A stretch of 7,780 nt of DNA, taken from an uncultured Bacteroidales bacterium (GTDB lineage Bacteria; Bacteroidota; Bacteroidia; Bacteroidales; Bacteroidaceae). The stretch lies in contig CADCOX010000049.1 in assembly GCA_902803195.1 (NCBI GenBank), positions 1 through 7,780 on the forward strand, read 5' to 3'. The number at the start of each line of letters is the position of its first letter. Within the stretch, counting starts at the first letter, position 1. This document shows, in pieces, positions 1-5,725 of this stretch. Under the pieces are notes generated by a model that worked only from the letters and a program-made list of their open reading frames with translations, was not told the origin of the DNA and did not search any database. The position numbers and the translations under genes are program-made.

Positions 1-1855
1 CCGAGGGGCCTCCGTCGGGACGGGCATAGTCGAGGTCAACATGGTTAGCATCGTAGACTGTTCCGTTGCCGCCGACGAGGCTCGTGCAGTCCTTAAACAC
101 ATACCATCCATAGATGTCCCACGTCTCGTTGCAATAAATGGTCTGCAATGCAGAACAACTTTGGAACATGCGGGGTATAGACGCCACCTTCGCCATGTCG
201 AAGCCGCTCAGGTCGAGACTCTGCAGGCTGGAGCAGCCTTCGAACATGGAAGACATGGTGGTTACGTTGCGCGTATCGAGAGGGCTCACGTCGAGAGTTG
301 TCAAAGCCGCACAATTCTGAAACATGCCCTGCATGCTCGTCACGTTGCGCGTATCGAAGCTGCTCAGGTCGAGGCTCGCCACGACCTGACATCCCGAGAA
401 CATACTGGACATATCCGTGACATTCTGCGTGTCGAAGTGGCTTAGGTCGATGTTCGTCAGCTTATTGCAACTGGAGAACATGGAGTACATATCTGTCACG
501 TTCTCCGTGTGCAGGCGGTCGAGATGCCTGATTTCCGTCAGATACCTCAAGCTCCCGAAAAAGTACCTCATCGAGGTCAGGTCGGTGCATTCGTCGACAG
601 AGACGTCGAGGTCCACGACGGTGACTTTACTATTATTGCGCCATTCGGGGCCGTTGACCGTCATCTTGTAGCACGTCTTGCCCGCGGTCTCGACATACGG
701 GTTGGCGTTGTAATAGAGGGTGAGAAGTCCCGTCGCCTCGTCGAGCTCGCCATAGAGAATCGCCTTGCTGGTGAAGTAGCCGGGGACGGCTCTGGTGTCG
801 GGACGTGCCCGAGTGACATCTGTGACTTGTGCGTTATAGGTGGTGCCGTTGCCTCCCACGAGGCTGGTGCAACCCTCGAACATGCCGGAACTGGAGGGAC
901 ACGACCACGTGCCGTTGCAGTAGATGGTCCGTAGTGCCGTGCAACCCCAGAACATGTTGCTCGCCTCCGCCAGACTGCGCGTGTCGAACGAACGCAGGTC
1001 GAGCGTCGTCAAGCTGGTGCACCCTCTGAACATGCTCTCCATCGACTCCACATTCTCCGTGCGAAGGCCACTCACATTGAGTTCCTTCAGCTGACTGCAG
1101 CCGTAGAACATAGAGGACATATTGGTAGCTGCAGAAGCGTTGATGCTACTCAGGTCGAGACGCTCCAGCGAGGCACAATTGCTGAACAGCGCGCTCATGT
1201 TCTGCGCTTTCTCGGGGAGGAAACGGGTCAAGTCGATGTTCTTCAGCAAACGGCAACCAGCAAACATCTCGGACATGTCGGTCACATAGCTTACCGAGAG
1301 GGCTCCCATGCCCACGATAGCGGTCAGCGAACGGCAGTTCTTGAACATGCAGGAGGTATTGTCCAGTTGCGAGACGTAAAGGCCATTCAGATCGATACTC
1401 TCGAGCGAAGTACAATCCATGAACATTCCTTCCATGGTCAGCGCCTCGCGGGTGAAAAACCTCGAAAGCGAGATGCTCGTCAGCGATGAACACCCCGCGA
1501 ACATATTGGACATATCCTGCGCCTTGTATAGCCGCATACCCGGGTTATTGATCGTCTGCAGTCTGCTCAACCTATAAAACATGTTTTTTGCGGAGGACAA
1601 CGAATCGCAGGTCCTAAACGATTCGTCGACGGTGACGGTCTCGATGACGGCATTGCCGGCGCTGGAGGTCCAGCCGGGATAGTCGCCGACCCACGGGATG
1701 GAATAGGTTGTGCCATGCGTAGCTCTCTGGGTGTCGTAATAGAACGTGAGGGTCTTGCCGTCGCTGCTGAGAGCGGCGTACGCCTCCTGCGCCTGAGCGG
1801 TGGAGACACCGACGATGGCCAGCAATGCGGCCAAGAGAGTTCTAAAGTGTTTCAT
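1..1855 (-). CDS. BspA-like leucine-rich-repeat surface protein (DUF285 type), C-terminus beyond window
   Basis: Reading from the ATG at 1855-1853, the minus strand stays open for 618 codons and leaves the left edge with no stop, so this is the N-terminal part of a longer gene. Residues 1-22 form a signal peptide (basic start MKHFR, hydrophobic core, cleavage near AQA-Q). Module 1 (about 24-362) opens with EAYAALSSDGKTLTFYY, has LRRs of the pattern 'NVTDMSSMFSGC..L..LDLS.FDT', and closes with SLVGGNGTTY then ARPD...PGYFTSK. Module 2 (about 365 onward) repeats this plan and reaches a second SLVGGNGTVY and ARPDGG at the edge. LRR units are 26 residues long. This is the BspA/DUF285 family: secreted surface proteins linked in Bacteroidetes to binding of host proteins and other cells. 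The ligand here is unknown. The anchoring or sorting domain expected at the C-terminus is not visible. The family call is strong; the function is inferred from the family. Confidence 0.92.
   Translation of the reverse strand, partial: MKHFRTLLAALLAIVGVSTAQAQEAYAALSSDGKTLTFYYDTQRATHGTTYSIPWVGDYPGWTSSAGNAVIETVTVDESFRTCDSLSSAKNMFYRLSRLQTINNPGMRLYKAQDMSNMFAGCSSLTSISLSRFFTREALTMEGMFMDCTSLESIDLNGLYVSQLDNTSCMFKNCRSLTAIVGMGALSVSYVTDMSEMFAGCRLLKNIDLTRFLPEKAQNMSALFSNCASLERLDLSSINASAATNMSSMFYGCSQLKELNVSGLRTENVESMESMFRGCTSLTTLDLRSFDTRSLAEASNMFWGCTALRTIYCNGTWSCPSSSGMFEGCTSLVGGNGTTYNAQVTDVTRARPDTRAVPGYFTSKAILYGELDEATGLLTLYYNANPYVETAGKTCYKMTVNGPEWRNNSKVTVVDLDVSVDECTDLTSMRYFFGSLRYLTEIRHLDRLHTENVTDMYSMFSSCNKLTNIDLSHFDTQNVTDMSSMFSGCQVVASLDLSSFDTRNVTSMQGMFQNCAALTTLDVSPLDTRNVTTMSSMFEGCSSLQSLDLSGFDMAKVASIPRMFQSCSALQTIYCNETWDIYGWYVFKDCTSLVGGNGTVYDANHVDLDYARPDGGPS
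37..586 (-). repeat. In-phase 78-bp coding repeats of the second LRR module
   Basis: Within the BspA-like gene, the conserved 'FDT' codons recur at exactly 78-bp steps (plus-strand starts of the gtatcga/gtgtcgaag core at 273, 351, 429 and 507). One 78-bp unit is one 26-residue LRR. The repeats are similar but not identical in DNA, so they can recombine or expand without shifting frame. The outer bounds of the module given here are approximate. The first module shows the same step (981, 1059, 1137) with more divergent sequence. Confidence 0.85.
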
Positions 1856-1860
1856 ATCTC

Positions 1861-1898
1861 TTCTTTTATTTAGAGGTTTTCTTTTATTTAGTGGTTTT
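1861..1898 (-). repeat. 20-nt direct repeat in the BspA-like gene leader
   Basis: Positions 1861-1880 and 1879-1898 are the same 20-base sequence apart from one base, offset by 18. On the coding (minus) strand this gives two CTAAATAAAAGAA blocks just before the ATG. A-rich leaders often stand in for Shine-Dalgarno sites in Bacteroidetes, so the duplicated block may set translation efficiency. That role is inference. Confidence 0.7.
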
Positions 1899-1946
1899 CG
1901 AATGAAAATACGGTCTTATGTGCACATTTTTTGATGTTCCACGCCG

Positions 1947-1954
1947 CAAAGATA
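1947..1954 (-). promoter_or_regulatory. Bacteroidetes-type -7 box of the BspA-like gene
   Basis: The minus strand reads TATCTTTG here, a full match to the Bacteroidetes sigma-ABfr -7 consensus TAnnTTTG. It lies about 92 bp upstream of the start codon, predicting a leader of roughly 85 nt. No good TTTG -33 element sits at the usual distance, so the upstream half is weak or degenerate. Confidence 0.6.
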
Positions 1955-2005
1955 AGTATTTTTTCGTACTTGCACTATTTTTTGACAAAAAAAGACGAGA
2001 ATTAT

Positions 2006-2039
2006 AACGGGAACGTTAACGAGAACGTTAACTTTTTTT
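2006..2039 (+). repeat. Tandem 12-bp AACGRGAACGTT units forming a T-tailed hairpin
   Basis: Two adjacent units, AACGGGAACGTT and AACGAGAACGTT, are followed by AAC. Inside them GTTAACG (2015-2021) and CGTTAAC (2026-2032) form a perfect 7-bp stem with an AGAA loop, followed at once by seven T's (2033-2039) on the plus strand. It has the shape of an intrinsic terminator, but the stem is AT-rich and no plus-strand gene lies before it. It could stop transcripts running antisense out of the BspA-like gene. Confidence 0.6.
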
Positions 2040-2086
2040 GTGTGAAGAGTGAAAATAACTTAGTAACGGGAAATATTTTTTAACGG

Positions 2087-2126
2087 GAACGTTCTTCGAA
2101 GTGTCGAAGCGACCAAAGGTCGAGCG
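2087..2126 (+). repeat. Double-hairpin intergenic cassette, copy A
   Basis: It begins with the palindrome GAACGTTC. Hairpin 1 is CTTCGA (2094-2099), loop AGTG, TCGAAG (2104-2109). Hairpin 2 is CGACC (2110-2114), loop AAA, GGTCG (2118-2122), followed by AGCG. The cassette is a diverged version of the one at 2151-2188, with the same order of parts. It resembles a REP-like intergenic repeat; the family is unidentified. Confidence 0.75.
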
Positions 2127-2150
2127 AACGGGAACGGGAACGATTTTTTT

Positions 2151-2188
2151 GAACGTTCTTCGCAAAGCGAAGCGGCAAAGCCGAGCGG
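2151..2188 (+). repeat. Double-hairpin intergenic cassette, copy B
   Basis: It begins with the same GAACGTTC palindrome as copy A, 64 bp further on. Hairpin 1 is CTTCGC (2158-2163), loop AAA, GCGAAG (2167-2172). Hairpin 2 is CGGC (2173-2176), loop AAA, GCCG (2180-2183), then AGCGG. Compared with copy A, both stems differ in sequence yet remain fully paired. The stretch between the copies holds repeated GGGAAC units and a run of seven T's. Confidence 0.75.
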
Positions 2189-2206
2189 AAATGTTGAAAC
2201 GTTGAA

Positions 2207-2344
2207 AAAAGATTGACGTTCAGATTGACGAAGATTGACGTCAAAAATAAAACATTCACGTCCTCTGAAATAAGACGTCAATCTGAACGTCAATCTTTTC
2301 GTCAATCTTTTTATCAATCTCTTTAGACGTTTTAGTCGTCAATC
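2207..2344. repeat. GATTGACG array with a perfect 24-bp inverted repeat
   Basis: GATTGACG occurs at 2211, 2223 and 2233. Its complement CGTCAATC occurs at 2276, 2288, 2300 and 2337, mostly at 12-bp steps. The arms 2207-2230 and 2276-2299 are perfect inverted repeats of 24 bp around a 45-bp AT-rich centre. A second, nested pairing is possible between 2232-2242 and 2274-2284 (11 bp). Runs of A/T flank the arms, so either strand would give a stem followed by U's. It may be a bidirectional terminator or insulator, or a protein-binding array. Confidence 0.85.
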
Positions 2345-2513
2345 GTTAGACGCCTATGCTGGCCATCCAAGAAGGAGGCATAACATAGTATGTTTCACGT
2401 CAGCAGGGGTGCTGTCGAGAGGAAAGATGAGAAAATACAAACCAATAATTGGAATTTATTCTTTTTTTTATGTTAATGGAAGCGGGTCTTGCGATGGAAT
2501 GACATTTATTTCG

Positions 2514-2521
2514 TATATTTG
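2514..2521 (+). promoter_or_regulatory. Bacteroidetes-type -7 box of the PL22-GH28 operon
   Basis: TATATTTG matches TAnnTTTG exactly and sits 33 bp upstream of the ATG at 2555, predicting a leader of about 25-30 nt. A possible TTG -33 core lies at 2489-2491, 22 bp upstream, slightly beyond the usual distance. The box also shows that an in-frame ATG at 2489 cannot be the real start, because it would precede the transcription start. Confidence 0.6.
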
Positions 2522-2554
2522 CACTCGCAGAACCACTTAAACGAACATTCACTT

Positions 2555-3892
2555 ATGAGCATGAAAAAGATGATTCCTATATGCGTGATGCTGCTGTGGG
2601 CGGCGTCGGCATTGGCCCAGATAGGGACGCGATTTCCCTCGGAACGCAAAGTGATGAAGGACCCCAAGACAGGCATCGAGCTGGTGTTCCTTACCTCGAA
2701 GAGCGGCACGGGCGACTCCAAAATCTATCAGACCCACAACCAATGGACCAGCGACGGGCAATGGGTCATCTTCCGCTCCGACCGCGTCAAGGGCGAAGCC
2801 ATGGCCGTGAACGAGCAGACGGGCGACATCGTGCAGGTCACCGAGGGCGGCTACACGGGCATGCTCTGCGTGGCGCGCAAGTCGATGAACCTCTATATTA
2901 TGCGAGAGGTGAAGGACAAGAACGGCAAGCGCAAGGGAATGGAGGTGGTGGAGGTGAACCTCGAACGCCTCTTTGCCGATTCCGAGGCAGGCCGGATGAA
3001 GAAGAAAACGGCCTACGAGCGCATCTGCGGCACTATCCCTGCCGAGATGTGTAGCGAAGGCGATATGGCGCTCGACGGCAGCGAGGAGTTCGTCTACTTC
3101 CGACTCGACAAGGAGTTCGCCCGCAAGTACCCCATCGCCGAACAGATAGCGCCCAACTTCGGGCCTCGGAAGATGGGAGCCGGCCCCGGGGGAATAGGTA
3201 AGATGGACTTGACTACGGGCAAGGCCGAGCCAGTGGTTGCCGTGCACTTCAAAGTGGGGCACATACAAGGGAACCCCTGGCATCCGGGCGAGGTGATCTT
3301 CTGCTGGGAGACAGGGGGGAAAGCGCCGCAACGCACTTGGATCTGCAACGCCGACGGCACGGGCCTGCGCCCCATCTACCGCGAGACAGAGCACGACTGG
3401 GTAACCCATGAGGCCGTCATCAGCGAGGACGAACTGGTGATAGCCATCATCGGGCATCGGCCCATCAACAAAGGCGAGCAGAAAGCAATCGACGGACTGG
3501 AGTCCTTCGCCACCTCCGACGACTGGGGGCCTTCGGGCACGAAGGAATATGCCACAGGCATTGCCGTAGTCAATATGCGCACGCGCGAACTGACCCTCGA
3601 AGGGCAGGTGCCAGGCGACAACTTCTGGCATGTGGCAGGCTCGCAGGACGGACACTGGGTGGCAGGCGACGACTTCGCCCGCGAACTATGGCTCATCGAC
3701 CGCCACACGGGAGAGCGTATCCTGCTCTCGGCAGGGCATAAGACGACAGCCCGCGACCACGTCCATCCTACGTTCAAGCCCGATGGCACGGAGATCGAGA
3801 TCCAGTCGGCCATGCTCAGCGAGGACGGCCGCTCGATGAACATTTGCATCGTCAAGCTACCACAGGAACTCATTGATCGCTACAAGAAATAA
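2555..3892 (+). CDS. Exported oligogalacturonate-lyase-like beta-propeller protein (PL22 type)
   Basis: The start at 2555 gives 445 residues beginning MSMKKMIPICVMLLW, a clear signal peptide with cleavage after ALA (about residue 21). ATG 2561 (MKKM) is an equally possible start. The mature part shows recurring propeller-blade motifs such as 'THNQWTSDGQWVIFRSDR' (from about H61), 'GHIQGNPWHP' (H236), 'HDWVTHE' (H280, H285), 'DNFWHVAG' (H359) and 'DHVHPTFKPDG' (H402, H404). This pattern matches family PL22 oligogalacturonate lyases, which split short pectic oligomers by metal-dependent beta-elimination. H236 fits the catalytic base, and H285, H402 and H404 fit the metal ligands. The fourth ligand, a Gln in characterised enzymes as I recall, falls on Ala399. 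Enterobacterial relatives are cytoplasmic; this one is exported, probably to the periplasm. It is followed after 12 bp by a GH28 gene, which supports a pectin role. Family fairly sure; activity inferred. Confidence 0.75.
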   Translation: MSMKKMIPICVMLLWAASALAQIGTRFPSERKVMKDPKTGIELVFLTSKSGTGDSKIYQTHNQWTSDGQWVIFRSDRVKGEAMAVNEQTGDIVQVTEGGYTGMLCVARKSMNLYIMREVKDKNGKRKGMEVVEVNLERLFADSEAGRMKKKTAYERICGTIPAEMCSEGDMALDGSEEFVYFRLDKEFARKYPIAEQIAPNFGPRKMGAGPGGIGKMDLTTGKAEPVVAVHFKVGHIQGNPWHPGEVIFCWETGGKAPQRTWICNADGTGLRPIYRETEHDWVTHEAVISEDELVIAIIGHRPINKGEQKAIDGLESFATSDDWGPSGTKEYATGIAVVNMRTRELTLEGQVPGDNFWHVAGSQDGHWVAGDDFARELWLIDRHTGERILLSAGHKTTARDHVHPTFKPDGTEIEIQSAMLSEDGRSMNICIVKLPQELIDRYKK

Positions 3893-3904
3893 GTCTCCAC
3901 AGCC

Positions 3905-5386
3905 ATGCGCTCACCCTCCTTCCTCCTTGCGTTGCTATTGGCCACGAACGGCTGGGCGGCCCGTCTGAACCCGCGTGCCTATGGAGCCATGGGCGACGGG
4001 CAGCACATCGACTCCGACGCCATCAATGCGGCCCTCTTGGCGGCCGCTGCCGAAGGCGATACGGTGACGCTCGACGCGGGCACCTACCTCTGCTATTCCA
4101 TTCACCTTCAGAGTGGTGTAACGCTGCAACTGGAGCGCGAGGCCGTCATCAAGGCAGCACCCGTGACGGCCACTGAAGGCTATGACCACGCCGAGGCGAA
4201 CGACTCGCGCTACCAGGACTTCGGACATAGCCATTGGCATAACTCGCTCATCTGGGGAGAGGGCCTGCACGACGTCACCCTCGAGGGCGAAGGGCTCATC
4301 GACGGCAGCGGGGTGCTCACACGCGGGGGAGAGCGCAAAAGCAGCAGCGGACAGACTACGGCCAATAAAGCCTTGGCCTTGCGCAACTGCCAGAGGGCCA
4401 ACGTCCGCGGGGTGAGCTTTCGCGCCTGTGGACACTTCGCCATCCTGTTCACAGGGGTCGACGACGTACTCATCGACGGCGTGACGGCCGACACAAACCG
4501 CGACGGCTTCGACATCGACTGCTGCGAGCACGTGGTCATTCGCAACTGCCGCGTGAACACCGTCAACGACGATGCCATCGTGCTCAAATGCTCGTATGCC
4601 CTCGGATGGGCTAAACCTACAGCGCACGTCGTCATCGAGGACTGCCATGTCAGCGGTTTCGATGTGGGCTCGCTGCTCGACGGCACACGCACGACTACCA
4701 CACTCAAGGCGCCCGACGGCGACGGGCCCACGGGCCGCATCAAACTGGGAACGGAGTCGAACGGAGGCTTTCGACACATCGTCATACGCCGCTGCACCTT
4801 CACCCACTGCCGTGGACTCGCTTTAGAGACCGTGGACGGTGCTACCATGGAGGACATCGACGTGAGCGAACTCACGATGACTGACATCTGCAATCCACCC
4901 CTCTACATTCGCCTGGGCAACCGCATGCGAGGGCCCGAAGGTTTGCACCCGTCCGTGGTCAAGAACATACATATCCGTAACATCAGCGCGACGGAAGCCG
5001 ACAGCCGCTATGCCGCCTGCCTCATCGTAGGCACCGAAGGCCATCCCATCCGCGACGTGAGCATCAGCGATTTCTACGTACAGGCAAAGGGCGGGCTGAC
5101 GCTCGACGACTTGCGCCAACAGCGAGGCGCCAACCCTTTCTTCTTCGAGAAGATGCGACAGACAGGGCAAGGAGGTGTGAAGCTCTATCCCGAGCCTGCT
5201 GCTCATGGGTTGCAGCCCTCGTGGGGCATAAGCATCCAGCATGCAAGAGACATCAAGATGAGGAACGTCAGGCTGGAGGCGATGCAGAAGGACGAGCGCC
5301 CTACGCTCTACACCGACGACGTCAAGCGCGTTCGCTTCCGTCGGGTTTCAGTCAGCCATGCAGGAGTCATCGAGAGGTTAAGGTGA
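3905..5386 (+). CDS. Exported GH28 family glycoside hydrolase (polygalacturonase / rhamnogalacturonidase-like)
   Basis: The protein has 493 residues. Residues 1-18 (MRSPSFLLALLLATNGWA) are a signal peptide. 'NPRAYGAMGDGQHIDSDAIN' follows, the usual opening of right-handed beta-helix pectinases. The GH28 acid motifs are present as NRDGFDID (198-205) and NDDAIVLK with D222 and D223. R278-I279-K280 in 'GRIKLGTES' is the substrate-binding RIK motif. The GHG motif of classical polygalacturonases is replaced by GFDVG (251-255). This arrangement is common in the Bacteroidetes GH28 branch with 'DDAIVLK.SYALG' and 'ALETVDG', seen here as well. Family members hydrolyse galacturonate-containing pectin chains; exact linkage and endo or exo action cannot be read from sequence. 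It sits 12 bp after the PL22-like gene and is almost certainly co-transcribed. No strong terminator is seen after the stop. Confidence 0.9.
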   Translation: MRSPSFLLALLLATNGWAARLNPRAYGAMGDGQHIDSDAINAALLAAAAEGDTVTLDAGTYLCYSIHLQSGVTLQLEREAVIKAAPVTATEGYDHAEANDSRYQDFGHSHWHNSLIWGEGLHDVTLEGEGLIDGSGVLTRGGERKSSSGQTTANKALALRNCQRANVRGVSFRACGHFAILFTGVDDVLIDGVTADTNRDGFDIDCCEHVVIRNCRVNTVNDDAIVLKCSYALGWAKPTAHVVIEDCHVSGFDVGSLLDGTRTTTTLKAPDGDGPTGRIKLGTESNGGFRHIVIRRCTFTHCRGLALETVDGATMEDIDVSELTMTDICNPPLYIRLGNRMRGPEGLHPSVVKNIHIRNISATEADSRYAACLIVGTEGHPIRDVSISDFYVQAKGGLTLDDLRQQRGANPFFFEKMRQTGQGGVKLYPEPAAHGLQPSWGISIQHARDIKMRNVRLEAMQKDERPTLYTDDVKRVRFRRVSVSHAGVIERLR

Positions 5387-5725
5387 TCGAAGGGGCTGGC
5401 AGTCGTCCGACTTGATAGTGCTCAAGCCCTGGCAGAGTTGGCTGGTCAATCGTTCTGATAAAGCAACTTTTCTCGCCAAGGCAGAGTCTGAATATACGTG
5501 AAAGGCGAAGCGTATATACGTGAAACACGATGCGTATATACGTGAAACACGATGCGTATATACGTGAAGCACGATGCGTATATACGTGAAAGGCGATGCG
5601 TATATACGTGAAAGGCGATGCGTATATACGTGAAACACGATGCGAATATACGTGAAGCTTCAATTAAAACATTTCTGAAGCATCTTCCATCCTTTCAGAT
5701 GTCGAGGCGAGGACGAGCACGCTGG
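5387..5725. other. Convergent intergenic region with a tandem repeat array
   Basis: This spacer separates the ends of the GH28 gene and the minus-strand TIM-barrel gene. The first ~105 bp (5387-5491) show nothing recognisable beyond a weak GGGCT/AGCCC pairing. The 22-bp array occupies 5492-5657. After it, a 10-bp palindrome TGAAGCTTCA (5653-5662) and a further TGAAGC (5676-5681) allow a 6-bp stem with no clear T-run, so it is only a poor terminator candidate. No credible gene is present. Confidence 0.8.
5492..5657. repeat. Tandem array of 22-bp units, seven full plus one partial
   Basis: Units start at 5492, 5514, 5536, 5558, 5580, 5602, 5624 and 5646 (partial, 12 bp). The consensus is ATATACGTGAAACACGATGC plus GT. 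Variants are confined mainly to the middle: AAACAC, AAGCAC or AAAGGC. The first unit has GAAG for GATG, and the seventh ends in A instead of T. Each unit boundary recreates the 10-bp palindrome CGTATATACG, giving six perfect copies. In four units CGTG and CACG flank a 3-nt loop. There are no unique spacers, so it is not a CRISPR array. It is minisatellite-like and may vary in copy number. Confidence 0.95.

Larger units (their letters stand above)
1856..2554. other. Divergent AT-rich intergenic region with promoters and structured repeats
   Basis: About 700 bp separate the divergent BspA-like and PL22-like genes. From left to right it holds the BspA leader and -7 box, a 12-bp tandem repeat with a T-tailed hairpin (2006-2039), two double-hairpin cassettes (2087-2126 and 2151-2188), a GATTGACG array forming a long inverted repeat (2207-2344), a small GGGG-loop hairpin (2401-2414), and the PL22-side promoter (2514-2521). 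Five copies of the palindrome AACGTT fall between 2012 and 2203. I see no convincing protein gene in it. Confidence 0.85.

Noticed and set aside
2207..2299. Phase-variable invertible promoter
   Set aside because: The inverted repeat does enclose a segment, but no TAnnTTTG box lies inside the 45-bp centre and no recombinase gene is nearby. Inversion remains testable but is not supported.
2060..2317. 85-residue minus-strand frame beginning MIKRLTKRLTFRLTS
   Set aside because: The repeated KRLT/RLTF peptide is just the translation of the GATTGACG array, and the rest runs through the hairpin cassettes.
2489..2554. N-terminal extension of the PL22-like protein from an ATG at 2489
   Set aside because: The TATATTTG promoter box at 2514-2521 lies inside it, and the extension would bury the signal peptide starting at 2555 or 2561.
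2549..3655. 368-residue minus-strand frame opposite the PL22-like gene
   Set aside because: It is an antisense shadow in GC-rich coding DNA. The plus strand has the signal peptide, promoter and family motifs.
5492..5657. CRISPR array
   Set aside because: Units follow each other directly with no unique spacers and no cas genes are present.
5367..5663. Minus-strand proteins with repeating 'HVYTHR.SRIYAS.FTYIRI' through the tandem array
   Set aside because: A 22-bp unit read in three frames gives a repeating 22-residue pattern in any stop-free frame; two overlapping frames both do so. There is no promoter, and the frames overlap the GH28 gene end.
5654..5681. Intrinsic terminator of the TIM-barrel gene
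   Set aside because: The GCTTCA/TGAAGC stem is only 6 bp with a 13-nt loop and lacks a clear U-tract on the minus strand.
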